Shown here piece after piece: positions 18,302 through 27,553 of a DNA stretch of 64,000 nt (the stretch's first letter is position 1; every line of letters starts with the position of its first letter). A program made the position numbers and the translations under genes. The notes below the pieces were generated by a model. The model did no database searches. It was not told where the DNA came from and worked only from the letters and a program-made list of their open reading frames with translations. The stretch is from Fidelibacterota bacterium (lineage in GTDB: Bacteria > Fidelibacterota > Marinisomatia > Marinisomatales > UBA1611). The DNA is taken from assembly GCA_018649625.1 (NCBI GenBank), contig JABIHN010000016.1:32351-96350 (forward strand), given 5' to 3'.

Positions 18302-19503
18302 TGTTTAAAAAAATTATTTTTCTCATTTTCATCGGAATGATTTCTGCGCAAAATAATTATCCAATTGTATTAGTTCATGGATTTATGGGTTGGGGTACTG
18401 AAGAGATGGGCGGGTACAAGTATTGGGGCGGTTCAGAAGATTACGCCCAATTTCTTAGAGATGAAGGTCATACTGTTTTTACTGTTTCCATAGGCCCTGT
18501 TTCATCTAATTGGGAGCGTGCTATAGAAGTTTACTCTCAATTAAAAGGTGGTCAGGTAGATTATGGGAAAGCACATTCCAATCAATTTTCACTCATTCAA
18601 AAACCTGAAGGTAAAATTTATACTGCACTTTACCCAGAATGGGATGAAAACCATCCAGTTCATCTTATTGGACATAGCATGGGCGGGCAAACGGCTAGAA
18701 TGTTACAATACTTATTAACCCATGAAATAATGGAAGATGATAATAATGGAATTGCTGAAGAATCGAGTCTGCTGAGTGGTCTTCATCAGAATTGGATTCG
18801 GAGTATTACATCAATATCTACGCCTCATGATGGAACTACATTGGCAGATATTGTAACTCGGACGATGCCATTTGTACAGTATTTTGTTGGATTGGCTGGC
18901 GTTGTGGGTACCCGTTTTTATGAATTCGATTTAGAACAATGGGGTTTTTCTCGTGAAGAAGAAGAATCTTGGACTGGATATGTCAAGCGAATGAGAACTC
19001 ATAATGCTTGGGATTCAAAAAATATGAGTTCGTGGGAGTTAAGTATTGAAGGCGCTAAAGAATTAAATGCATTTCTTCAAGTTGATCCGGATGTGTATTA
19101 TTTCTCGATTAGTACCACAACGACAATTAAAAAAGATGAATCTCAATATCATATTCCTATTAATGGGACATCTCTTTTAACACGAACACGATCAAAGATA
19201 ATTGGCTCAAGAGTTGGATATTGGAACGATGGCTCCGCAACAGATTCTACTTGGTATGAAAATGATGGGATTGTTAACACGCGATCTATGCGAGGTCCCA
19301 CTACAGGTGCGAATGGCCCTGACCCAATTGTAAAATATGATGAAAATGAATTATTAATACCTGGACAATGGTATACACTCGGTCCTTTCCAGATTGATCA
19401 CTGGAATATTGTGGGGCATCTTGGTACTGAAGAGGCTAATGCTTTTGCAAAACAAATACTATTCAATCAAGCAGTTCGATTAAAGGCGCTTCCATCTTTT
19501 TGA
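18301..19503 (+). CDS. Secreted triacylglycerol lipase similar to family I.5/I.6
   Basis: A secreted alpha/beta hydrolase of 400 residues, with a signal peptide ending near ISA-QNN. Compared from memory with the thermoalkaliphilic Geobacillus and staphylococcal lipases, it shares PIVLVHGFMGWG, YWGG, GPVSSNWERA, GGQVDYGKAH, the nucleophile elbow GHSMGGQTARML, STPHDGTTLAD and ENDGIVNTRSM. The catalytic triad is S126, D322 and H367 (IDHWNIVG). Part of the lid-region zinc site looks lost: the first His is kept in GKAH but the second is not found at its usual place, and the Asp-Pro calcium segment after the catalytic His is absent. The gene overlaps its neighbours on both sides. This family is best known from Gram-positive bacteria. 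Confidence 0.88.
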   Translation: MFKKIIFLIFIGMISAQNNYPIVLVHGFMGWGTEEMGGYKYWGGSEDYAQFLRDEGHTVFTVSIGPVSSNWERAIEVYSQLKGGQVDYGKAHSNQFSLIQKPEGKIYTALYPEWDENHPVHLIGHSMGGQTARMLQYLLTHEIMEDDNNGIAEESSLLSGLHQNWIRSITSISTPHDGTTLADIVTRTMPFVQYFVGLAGVVGTRFYEFDLEQWGFSREEEESWTGYVKRMRTHNAWDSKNMSSWELSIEGAKELNAFLQVDPDVYYFSISTTTTIKKDESQYHIPINGTSLLTRTRSKIIGSRVGYWNDGSATDSTWYENDGIVNTRSMRGPTTGANGPDPIVKYDENELLIPGQWYTLGPFQIDHWNIVGHLGTEEANAFAKQILFNQAVRLKALPSF

Positions 19504-20342
19504 ATACTGTTTATTATCATATTAAACTATTTCGCCCTCTTAATGTCTTTATAGCTGGGCTTGCCATGATTATTGCATCAGCAATAATGGGAACACTTCA
19601 CGAAATAGAAATAGTCCTAATCGTGATGTTAGTTGTCATGAGTTTTGCTGCTGCTGCAAATGCCTTGAATGATGTTGTGGATGTTGAGATTGACCGTATT
19701 AACCGTCCCATGCGACCCATCCCATCGGGAAATGTAAAAAAAAGTTCAGCACTGATTCTTTCGTGTTTACTTTTTATTGTGGGAACAATATTGTGTTTGA
19801 AACTTCCTGAATCTGCTAAAGTTATTGGTATTGTAATAGCTATGCCTTTGATGATTATTTATAGCAAGTATTTGAAAGGCCTTCCTCTTATTGGCAATAT
19901 TACAATTGCATTTATTTTAGGATTATCATTTCTTTTTTGTGGAGCGGCATTCAATGCTACAACGTCTATGTGGATTCCTATGGTATTGGCGTTTGGACTA
20001 ACTTTAGTCCGAGAATTGGTAAAAGATATTGCCGATATGGATGGAGACCAATCTCTAGGACTAAAAACATTTCCAATTGTGGTAGGCATTGAAAAAGCAA
20101 TTCAATTAACAATTTTTCTTAGTGCGTGTATTGGGGTGGTTGCTTTTCTTCCATTTCTTAATGGAATATATGGCATTTGGTATGGCATTTTGTTAATACT
20201 CGGCGTTGAGATTCCTTTGGGTGTCGTTGTAGCTTCTCTACTGAATAATCCGGGAATTTCGTCCGCAAGCCATGCTGCTCGGATCTTAAAATTTAGTACA
20301 TTAATGGGACTAATCGCAATTTACGCAGGAACACTTTCATGA
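19500..20342 (+). CDS. UbiA-family prenyltransferase (geranylgeranylglycerol-phosphate transferase-like)
   Basis: A polytopic membrane prenyltransferase of 280 residues with about eight or nine hydrophobic segments. The two Asp-rich motifs of the UbiA superfamily are NDVVDVEID (57-65) and KDIADMDGDQ (175-184), which bind the Mg-diphosphate. The opening KLFRPLNVFIAGLAM and the second motif most resemble the geranylgeranylglycerol-phosphate geranylgeranyltransferase-like members found in archaea and Bacteroidota, but chlorophyll or quinone substrates cannot be ruled out. The start is TTG, overlapping the lipase stop as TTGA, and its stop overlaps dnaE as ATGA. Confidence 0.85.
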   Translation: MNTVYYHIKLFRPLNVFIAGLAMIIASAIMGTLHEIEIVLIVMLVVMSFAAAANALNDVVDVEIDRINRPMRPIPSGNVKKSSALILSCLLFIVGTILCLKLPESAKVIGIVIAMPLMIIYSKYLKGLPLIGNITIAFILGLSFLFCGAAFNATTSMWIPMVLAFGLTLVRELVKDIADMDGDQSLGLKTFPIVVGIEKAIQLTIFLSACIGVVAFLPFLNGIYGIWYGILLILGVEIPLGVVVASLLNNPGISSASHAARILKFSTLMGLIAIYAGTLS

Positions 20343-23300
20343 CATCTGAATTCGTCCACTTACATAACCATTCTGACTATAGTCTCCTCGATGGTGCACA
20401 ACGCATTGATCAATTGGTGAATACCATTGATGATTTAAATATGGATTCAGTAGCGCTGACTGAACATGGGAATATGTTTAGTGTAGTTCCTTATTATAAT
20501 CGTGCAAAAAAAGCAGGGATTAAACCAATTATTGGATGTGAGATTTATGTAGCAACAGGGTCTCGTTTTGAGAAAAAAACAACAGTAGAAGGTGGATGGG
20601 GTAATAATCACCTAATCTTGTTAGCTCAAAATTACACAGGATATAAAAATTTAATGAAACTGGTTACGGCCGGTTATTTAGAAGGGTTTTACTACCGACC
20701 AAGGGTAGATGTTGAGCTTCTTCGTCAATTTAGTGAAGGACTGATTTGTATGTCCGCCTGTTTAAAAGGCGAAGTTCCAGAAAAAATGTTGAAGGGCGAT
20801 TATGAAGGAGCAAAAGCAGCAGCACTTAGATTTGCAGAGATATTTCCAGATCGATATTATTTAGAAATTCAAAATCACGGTATTCCTGAAGAAGAAGCGA
20901 ATATAAAGAATATGAAAAAATTAGCGGCAGATTTAAACCTACCGTTAGTTTGTACTAATGATGCCCATTACGCAAAACAATCTCATTGGGAAGCTCATGA
21001 TATTCACATTTGTCTTGGGACGGGAAATGTAAGAAGTGATGAAAAGCGATTGCGATATGCCACGCCGGAATTCTATTTCAAAACTCAAGATGAAATGTTT
21101 AATCTTTTCAAAGAATTTCCTCAAGCGATTGAAAATACAAGACGAATTGCTGATAGCATTAATGTAGAATTAAAAATGGGTGAATATCATTTGCCAAATT
21201 TCCCCATTCCTGAAGGTTCTCCCACAAAGGATCCTGATGAATATTTGAAAATTTTAACCCAAGCTGGGGCAGGGCTTCTTTATGGCGAAATAACGCCATC
21301 AATCCAAAAAAGAATTGATCATGAACTTTTGGTTATAAAAAACATGGGGTTTGCTGGCTATTTTTTAATTACAGCAGATTTTGTTCAATATTCAAAAGAC
21401 CAAATGATTCCAGTCGGTCCCGGTCGTGGGTCTGCTGCTGGAAGTATTGTATCTTATGCGTTGGGTATTACAAGTATAGATCCTTTAAAACATGACCTTC
21501 TTTTTGAACGTTTCTTAAATCCGAATAGAGTAAGTATGCCGGATATTGATATTGATTTTTGTATTGAACGTCGTGGCGAAGTCATTGATTATATCAAAGA
21601 TCAGTATGGTGAAAATTCGGTAACTCAAATTATCACTTTTGGAAAAATGAGAGCCAAACAGGTAGTGCGTGATGTCGGTCGTGTGATGGGATATTCATTT
21701 GGAGAAGTAAATAAAATTGCGAAGGCAATTCCGAATGAATTAAATATCACACTGGATAAGGCGCTTGAAAAAAGTCCGGATCTTCAACAGATGGCAGAAG
21801 GCGATTACAAAGAATTAATGACTCATTCCAAAGTATTGGAAGGGATGAATCGTCATGCATCAATCCACGCTGCAGGCGTAGTAATTGTTCCCGGTGATCT
21901 TACCGATTATATCCCACTTTATAAATCTTCTACAGATGATATAACAAGCCAATACGACATGAAAGGTCTCGAAGAGCTAGGGCTTTTAAAAATGGATTTT
22001 CTTGGGCTGCGAACTTTAACTGTAATTGATAAAGCTGTAAAATTAATTGCACAAAAAGGGAAAATTGTTAATATAGAAAAAATATCATTTGAAGATGAAA
22101 AAGTTTATGAGCTTTTTGCTAAAGGATTGACAATTGGCGTATTTCAGTTTGAATCTTCTGGGATGCGTGAGTTTTTAAAAAAACTAAAACCAACCGTGAT
22201 TGAAGATTTAATTGCTATGAATGCATTATACCGTCCGGGTCCGATGGAAAATATTGATGATTTCATTTCTAGAAAACATGGTGAAAAGAAAATTGTGTAT
22301 TCACATGCTCTTCTGGAGTCGATTTTAAAAGAAACTTATGGAATTATCGTATATCAGGAACAAGTAATGCAAATTGCTCACGAGGTTGCTGATTTTACCT
22401 TAGCAGAAGCGGATATTATGCGTCGCGCCATGGGGAAAAAGCAAGATAAGGTGATGGATGAATTGTCTGTGAAATTTGTGGAAGGCTCAGGTAAAAAAGG
22501 AATATCTAAGAAAAAAGCTGAAGAGATTTTTCTATTAATTAAAAAGTTTGCAAAATATGGATTTAATAAAAGTCATTCAGCGGCTTACGCATATATTGCG
22601 TATCAAACTGCTTGGTTAAAAACTTATTACCCTGCTGAATTTATGAGCGCAAATCTTTCCAGTGAAATTGGGAAAATGGACAGAGTTGTAATTTTAATAA
22701 ATGAATGTAAAAAATTAGAATTAGACGTAACACCACCAGATATAAATGTTTCGTATCAAGAGTTTAGACCGGTGAATGAAACTAAAATTTCCTATGGGTT
22801 AAATGCCATAAAAAACGTGGGTACAAAAGCATTAGAAACCATTATTGATGAACGCAGTAAAAATGGAAAATATGAATCTATTTTTGATTTATGTGCTCGC
22901 ATAGATCAACAGAAAGTAAATAAGCGAGTGATAGAAAGTATGATTATGTCGGGTACAATGGATTCATTAGATGGAAACCGTGCTCAACAATTTTCTGCTA
23001 TCGATGAAGCAATAAGATATGGTCAGCAGATGCAAAGTGAAAAAGATCGCAATCAATTTGACTTGTTTGGTGGTGGCAATCAGGATGATATATTAATTAA
23101 AACACCCATTCTTCAGCAAATGGCTGATTGGTCAGAAAAGGATTCATTAGCGAAAGAAAAAGAAGTTCTTGGTTCATATATTTCAGGTCATCCCCTTTTA
23201 GAACATGCGGAAGATTTGGAAGAATTCACATCCATTACTTTTGGAGAAGAGCAGGAATTTTCAAAAAATGATACCATTGTCGTTGGTGGAATGATTACTC

Positions 23301-23773
23301 GAATTGTAAACCGGTTTGATCGTCGAAACCGTGAAATGGCATTTTTTGATATGGATTGTCTTGGTGGACAAGCTGAAGTGATTGCATTCAGTGATTGTTT
23401 TAAATCTTATGGAAATTTAATCGAAGAAGGTAATGTGGTGTTCGTTAGAGGGAAACCGTCAGATGGAACCGATTTTTCTGATTTAAAAATTATGGGAGAT
23501 GAAATCATTCCTGTGGATAGAGTACGTAATCGATTATCACAAAAATTGAATATTAAATTTCCGTCTGGAGAAATCAAACCTGAAGATATTGATGAGTTGA
23601 TGAATATTTCAAAACGATATCCGGGTGAATGTAAATTGATTTTTCATTTACCGAATAATGGATCTCCGCGTCCTATGAAAGTGATGGCTCATAATATTAA
23701 AATATCTACTGAACGAGAATATATTCGAACACTAAGAACAAAGTACGGTAAGGATAATGTTTGGGTTGAATAA
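20339..23773 (+). CDS. dnaE: DNA polymerase III alpha subunit
   Basis: The replicative C-family polymerase, 1144 residues, DnaE1 type. The N-terminal PHP domain keeps much of its metal-binding set (HLHNHSDYSLLDG, CTNDAHY). The palm has GPGRGSAAGS and the catalytic PDIDIDF at 401-407 with D402 and D404. ALYRPGPM, VYQEQVM and the HhH region follow (YGFNKSHSAAYAYIAYQTA), then an OB fold (VVGGMITRIVNRFD) and a short C-terminal domain ending DNVWVE. There is no DnaQ-like exonuclease insertion, so it is not PolC. It overlaps the UbiA gene by four bases; a 90-base gap follows. Confidence 0.97.
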   Translation: MTSEFVHLHNHSDYSLLDGAQRIDQLVNTIDDLNMDSVALTEHGNMFSVVPYYNRAKKAGIKPIIGCEIYVATGSRFEKKTTVEGGWGNNHLILLAQNYTGYKNLMKLVTAGYLEGFYYRPRVDVELLRQFSEGLICMSACLKGEVPEKMLKGDYEGAKAAALRFAEIFPDRYYLEIQNHGIPEEEANIKNMKKLAADLNLPLVCTNDAHYAKQSHWEAHDIHICLGTGNVRSDEKRLRYATPEFYFKTQDEMFNLFKEFPQAIENTRRIADSINVELKMGEYHLPNFPIPEGSPTKDPDEYLKILTQAGAGLLYGEITPSIQKRIDHELLVIKNMGFAGYFLITADFVQYSKDQMIPVGPGRGSAAGSIVSYALGITSIDPLKHDLLFERFLNPNRVSMPDIDIDFCIERRGEVIDYIKDQYGENSVTQIITFGKMRAKQVVRDVGRVMGYSFGEVNKIAKAIPNELNITLDKALEKSPDLQQMAEGDYKELMTHSKVLEGMNRHASIHAAGVVIVPGDLTDYIPLYKSSTDDITSQYDMKGLEELGLLKMDFLGLRTLTVIDKAVKLIAQKGKIVNIEKISFEDEKVYELFAKGLTIGVFQFESSGMREFLKKLKPTVIEDLIAMNALYRPGPMENIDDFISRKHGEKKIVYSHALLESILKETYGIIVYQEQVMQIAHEVADFTLAEADIMRRAMGKKQDKVMDELSVKFVEGSGKKGISKKKAEEIFLLIKKFAKYGFNKSHSAAYAYIAYQTAWLKTYYPAEFMSANLSSEIGKMDRVVILINECKKLELDVTPPDINVSYQEFRPVNETKISYGLNAIKNVGTKALETIIDERSKNGKYESIFDLCARIDQQKVNKRVIESMIMSGTMDSLDGNRAQQFSAIDEAIRYGQQMQSEKDRNQFDLFGGGNQDDILIKTPILQQMADWSEKDSLAKEKEVLGSYISGHPLLEHAEDLEEFTSITFGEEQEFSKNDTIVVGGMITRIVNRFDRRNREMAFFDMDCLGGQAEVIAFSDCFKSYGNLIEEGNVVFVRGKPSDGTDFSDLKIMGDEIIPVDRVRNRLSQKLNIKFPSGEIKPEDIDELMNISKRYPGECKLIFHLPNNGSPRPMKVMAHNIKISTEREYIRTLRTKYGKDNVWVE

Positions 23774-23863
23774 TATTTTAAATATTAGAATAGAAACATG
23801 TTCAAATATTCCAACTACCCCAGATAAAAACATGAGAATTTTAACCTTTAAATACTTTTCTAA

Positions 23864-24307
23864 ATGATTGCTGTTATTCAGCGGTGTTCTCGAGGGAAAG
23901 TCACGGTTTCTGAAAAGGTTGTAGGTAAAATTGAACAGGGACTTGTAATATTACTTGGCGTCCAAATAGATGATACTGAAAATGACGTAAATTATCTTGT
24001 GAATAAAATTTCTGGTTTGCGCATATTTAGAGATGAGAATGACAAAATGAATTTATCCATTAAAGATATAAATGGCTCAGTTTTAGTTATTAGTCAATTC
24101 ACTTTATGTGGCAACACAAAAAAAGGTCGGCGACCAAGTTTTATAAATGCGGCTCCACCAGAAGACGGGAATCGGCTCTACGAATATTTTATGACCGAAA
24201 TTGAAAAGGAAAGCGTACCTGTTGAATCTGGTGAGTTTGGCGCAGATATGAAAGTTGAGTTGGTGAATGATGGCCCAGTCACATTTGTTTTAAATAGTAA
24301 AGATTAA
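23864..24307 (+). CDS. dtd: D-aminoacyl-tRNA deacylase
   Basis: Dtd removes D-amino acids wrongly attached to tRNA. The 147-residue length is standard. The family's two active-site motifs are present: VISQFTL (with the Ser-Gln pair) and the C-terminal NDGPVTFVL containing the Gly-Pro motif that rejects L-amino acids. VIQRCSRGKVTV at the start and GLRIFRDENDKMNLSI also match. It is separated from dnaE by 90 bases, with no convincing terminator between them. Confidence 0.96.
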   Translation: MIAVIQRCSRGKVTVSEKVVGKIEQGLVILLGVQIDDTENDVNYLVNKISGLRIFRDENDKMNLSIKDINGSVLVISQFTLCGNTKKGRRPSFINAAPPEDGNRLYEYFMTEIEKESVPVESGEFGADMKVELVNDGPVTFVLNSKD

Positions 24308-24523
24308 ATTATTTCATCAAACCCAATTTCTGTATTTTTCGATTTTCCCCACCCACCAATTCCACAAAATAGATTTCGCTGGAAATTTGGGATGAATTCC
24401 ACTGTACTACTTGTTCTTTTGATTAAATAAAGTTACACCAATCTAAATTAAATCAAAATCGCTCTAAACAGAGATATAATCTGGGGTATGAAGTGAGTGG
24501 CACAATGTTTAATTTTCATACCT

Positions 24524-24928
24524 ATGGAACAAAAAATTAGAATTATTATGGCGAAGCCCGGATTAGATGGCCATGACCGCGGAATTAAGGTTTTAGCTGC
24601 TGCTTACCGTGATGCCGGAATGGAAGTTATTTATCTTGGACTACGTCAAACACCGGAAATGATAGTGTCTGCAGCTCAACAAGAAGATGCCGATGTTATT
24701 GCTCTTTCTAGTTTAAACAATGCTCATAATACTATTTTTCGCAATGTACTCAGCCTTATGAAAGAGAAAGGCTTAAATGATGTTCTTTTAGTCGGTGGGG
24801 GGATTATTCCTAAAAAGGATGTGGAAGATTTAGAAAATGAAGGTGTGGGAAAATTATTTGGTCCCGGAACTCCAGTTCAGCAGACGGTGGATTTTATAAC
24901 TCAATGGGTTAATACCAATAGAAGATAG
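24524..24928 (+). CDS. Stand-alone cobalamin-binding subunit of methylmalonyl-CoA mutase type
   Basis: A 134-residue B12-binding domain. It has the base-off/His-on motif DGHDRG (the His ligates cobalt), preceded by MAKPGLDG, then GMEVIYLGLRQTPE, SSLNNAH and LLVGGGIIPKKD. This matches the small (C-terminal) domain of methylmalonyl-CoA mutase or related acyl-CoA mutases, encoded separately as in split mutases. The catalytic large subunit is not in the window. The frame is open from GTG 24497, but the ATG at 24524 directly before EQKIRIIMAKPG fits the family better. The 216 bases upstream hold a TATAAT at 24475-24480 without a clear -35 box. The next gene follows after five bases. Confidence 0.9.
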   Translation: MEQKIRIIMAKPGLDGHDRGIKVLAAAYRDAGMEVIYLGLRQTPEMIVSAAQQEDADVIALSSLNNAHNTIFRNVLSLMKEKGLNDVLLVGGGIIPKKDVEDLENEGVGKLFGPGTPVQQTVDFITQWVNTNRR

Positions 24929-24933
24929 GTAGA

Positions 24934-25650
24934 GTGGATTTAAATAATCAAATTGAATTAGAATTGTATTTTGCCGATCATTTTGATACAATTCTGTTTC
25001 CTGTATTGGCAGATATTTATTTAGAGCAAAATGATTTTAAGCGTGCGCGTAAAGTTTGCGAAATTGGTTTAGGATATCATAAAAATGACCCATCGGGTCG
25101 ATTTATACTGGCGCGACTCGAAAAAGCTGAAGGCAATTTAAAAGAAGTAGAGAATGAATTAGAACGTGTTTTATTGTATTCTGATGACCATCTCGCCGCC
25201 GCATTAATGTTATGTGAAATACAAACAGTTTTGGGTCGAGCATCAAGCCGTTTGTTAAAAACTTGGAAACATGTTCTCGCAATTGACCCCAATAATAAAA
25301 CAGCACAAGACTTCATTAAAAAAGTTGAATGGGGAAATGAAAAAGCTGCACAGAAAAAAATCCTATCCCCTAAAAAAGAAATTAAAAATACAGTTGTTCA
25401 CAAAAATGCAATCGCTCCTCCAAAAATAAAAATAACGCCTGAGCCTCTTTTAGATCACCCTACAGAACCATTAAAAGTAAGTTCACGTTTAGCGACATTC
25501 ACGTTAGTTGCAGTTCTTAAAAACCAAGGATTGTTTGACCAAGCATTGGAAGTATTAGATGCCTTGGAAGAGAAAGGGCAAAACCTCAAGTCCATTGCAC
25601 TTGAGCGGGAAACGATTCAAACATTAATAAAAAATATACATAAGAGTTAA
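24934..25650 (+). CDS. TPR-repeat protein
   Basis: A soluble 238-residue helical protein without signal peptide. Residues 15-110 form TPR-like helix pairs (LADIYLEQNDFKRARKVCEIGL, RFILARLEKAEGNLKEVENEL, HVLAIDPNNKTAQDF). A basic and proline-rich linker (about 130-175) follows, and one more TPR-like pair closes the protein (AVLKNQGLFDQALEVLDALEEKG). Function is unknown; TPRs usually bind other proteins. The start is GTG at 24934, five bases after the mutase subunit stop, and the gene ends nine bases before the M24 peptidase, so the three are probably cotranscribed. Confidence 0.75.
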   Translation: MDLNNQIELELYFADHFDTILFPVLADIYLEQNDFKRARKVCEIGLGYHKNDPSGRFILARLEKAEGNLKEVENELERVLLYSDDHLAAALMLCEIQTVLGRASSRLLKTWKHVLAIDPNNKTAQDFIKKVEWGNEKAAQKKILSPKKEIKNTVVHKNAIAPPKIKITPEPLLDHPTEPLKVSSRLATFTLVAVLKNQGLFDQALEVLDALEEKGQNLKSIALERETIQTLIKNIHKS

Positions 25651-25659
25651 TTAAAAAAT

Positions 25660-26742
25660 ATGAGCAATTCAATTTATTCAAAACGTCAAGAGAATCTAAG
25701 TAATGTGTTAGCCAAAAAAGGGTTAGATGGAATCTTAATCACTAATTTGACAAATATTCGATATATTTCAGGATTTACGGGTTCTGCTGCATCTTGTTTA
25801 GTGACGCCAGAAGGTAAATATTTTATTACTGATGGTCGCTATATTGAGCAGTCAAAAGAACAAGTAAAAGGATTTGAAAGATTTATTGATATGAGTTCAC
25901 ACTTTGCTCAGATAAAAAATAATAAATTAAATCCAAACGGATTCAAATTAGCTTTTGAGGGCGACCATATGAGTTTTGCCCAATATAAGAGAATGACCGC
26001 AGCATTCCCCAATACAAAATGGGAAAACTCATCTATGATTTTGGAAAATTTGGCTGCTGTAAAAGATCAATCGGAATTAGATTATCTCCGTATAGCTGTA
26101 GAAGTAACTGATAAAGTATATGAAGAAATTTTGCCCATGCTTCGTCCAGGTTTTACCGAAAAACAGGTTGCGAATGCAATGGTTTCAAAATACCGTGAGT
26201 ATGCAGAAGGCGAAGCCTATTCTCCCATTGTTGCTACGGGTCCCAATGGTGCATTGCCACATGCAATTCCAACAGATAGAGAATTCAAAAAAGGGGATTT
26301 TATTGTCATTGATGCCGCCGCAAAATATGGCGGATATCATGCAGATATGACTCGAACGCCTGTTGTCGGTGAAGCTTCTGAAAAACATAAAGAAGTTTAT
26401 AGTATTGTCAAAGAAGCCCAGAAACGTGGGTGTGACACGGCTAAGGCTGGTGTTGCTTGCAGTGTTGTGGATGCATCTACGCGGGATTATATAAAAGAGA
26501 TGGGTTATAGTGAATATTACACTCATGGAACCGGACATGGTCTTGGGTTAGAAATTCACACATCACCACGGTTTAATCCGGAAAGTAAAGATATCCTAGC
26601 AGTGAATAATGTGATGACAATTGAACCTGGAATTTATATTGCAGGTTGGGGTGGAGTTCGGATAGAGGATGATGTCATTATTAATGAAAACGATTGTGAA
26701 ATATTAAATAAAACCACTAAAGAATTGGTCATCCTGAATTAA
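25660..26742 (+). CDS. M24-family aminopeptidase (Xaa-Pro aminopeptidase type)
   Basis: A cytoplasmic metallopeptidase of 360 residues with the creatinase N-domain (residues 5-125, ISGFTGSAASCLVTPEG) and the pita-bread catalytic domain. All five metal ligands are visible: D218 (VIDAAA), D229 (HADMTRT), H293 (HGTGHGLG), E322 (TIEPGIYI) and E336 (VRIEDD). The length and the absence of an extra domain favour a PepP/PepQ-like Xaa-Pro aminopeptidase or prolidase, but substrate choice cannot be read from sequence. It is the last gene of a probable trio with the TPR and mutase genes. Confidence 0.9.
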   Translation: MSNSIYSKRQENLSNVLAKKGLDGILITNLTNIRYISGFTGSAASCLVTPEGKYFITDGRYIEQSKEQVKGFERFIDMSSHFAQIKNNKLNPNGFKLAFEGDHMSFAQYKRMTAAFPNTKWENSSMILENLAAVKDQSELDYLRIAVEVTDKVYEEILPMLRPGFTEKQVANAMVSKYREYAEGEAYSPIVATGPNGALPHAIPTDREFKKGDFIVIDAAAKYGGYHADMTRTPVVGEASEKHKEVYSIVKEAQKRGCDTAKAGVACSVVDASTRDYIKEMGYSEYYTHGTGHGLGLEIHTSPRFNPESKDILAVNNVMTIEPGIYIAGWGGVRIEDDVIINENDCEILNKTTKELVILN

Positions 26743-26818
26743 TATATTTCCCTGCCCAATATATAATGAGTGATTAATAATTAGCTCATCATTCTCAGCG
26801 CTCTTTTCTTTCTAAAAC

Positions 26819-27553
26819 ATGATTGATATTTACACAAAACCCAAACTCTATGATGCTATTCATCAAAATTATAGTTGGGATAAAGATTTAATTACTTTAT
26901 TGGCAAAAGATATTGGAGGTCCTGTTTTAGAATTAGCAGCAGGAACAGGTAGACTTACTTCTTTATTTTTAGATCTTGGACTTGAGTATACAGGCATTGA
27001 TTTAAGTTCTGAGTTTTTATCTGTAGCCAATAAAAAGTATGGGAATCATGCAACTTTTATTCAAGGTGATATGTGTCAATTTGAGTTGAAAAAACAGTTC
27101 AAATTTATATTTATTGGATTTAATTCTTTTCTCCACAACCTAACAGATGATGATGCCAGACAATGTCTTCAATCCATTCAGAATCATTTAATGAATGATG
27201 GTACATTTTTAGTTTCTATTTTTAAACCGGATCCATCATTTTTATATCGTGAAAAAGGGAAGCTTTATCCAGCTACGTCATTATTTGATTTTGAAGGTAA
27301 ACAATGCAGGATTATGGAAACAAATGATTTTAATGATGAAACACACGTGAATCACTTAACCTGGCGCTTAGAACGAGATGGAAATCTGGAGACTGAAGAA
27401 TACCAATTTAAGATGCGAATGTTTTATCCGCATGTTATGGATATTTTATTGAGTGATTCGGGGCTAAGAATCAAAGAAAAAATGGGCGATTATGATGGCT
27501 CACCCATGGATGAAGAAAGTGGGATGCAAATTTATGTCTGTGAAAAAACCTAA
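26819..27553 (+). CDS. Class I SAM-dependent methyltransferase
   Basis: A 244-residue methyltransferase with the SAM-binding glycine motif ELAAGTGRL (38-46), the acidic second strand YTGIDLSSEFL and QGDMCQF, followed by the family-typical FIFIGFNSFLHN. The C-terminal beta region (WRLERDGNLETEEYQFKMRMF) resembles small-molecule methyltransferases, but no substrate can be assigned. The AlkA-like gene starts inside its last 20 bases. Confidence 0.85.
   Translation: MIDIYTKPKLYDAIHQNYSWDKDLITLLAKDIGGPVLELAAGTGRLTSLFLDLGLEYTGIDLSSEFLSVANKKYGNHATFIQGDMCQFELKKQFKFIFIGFNSFLHNLTDDDARQCLQSIQNHLMNDGTFLVSIFKPDPSFLYREKGKLYPATSLFDFEGKQCRIMETNDFNDETHVNHLTWRLERDGNLETEEYQFKMRMFYPHVMDILLSDSGLRIKEKMGDYDGSPMDEESGMQIYVCEKT

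Noticed and set aside
24475-24480. TATAAT box upstream of the B12-binding gene as a promoter
   Set aside because: No matching -35 element was found at suitable spacing; in an AT-rich region this occurs by chance.
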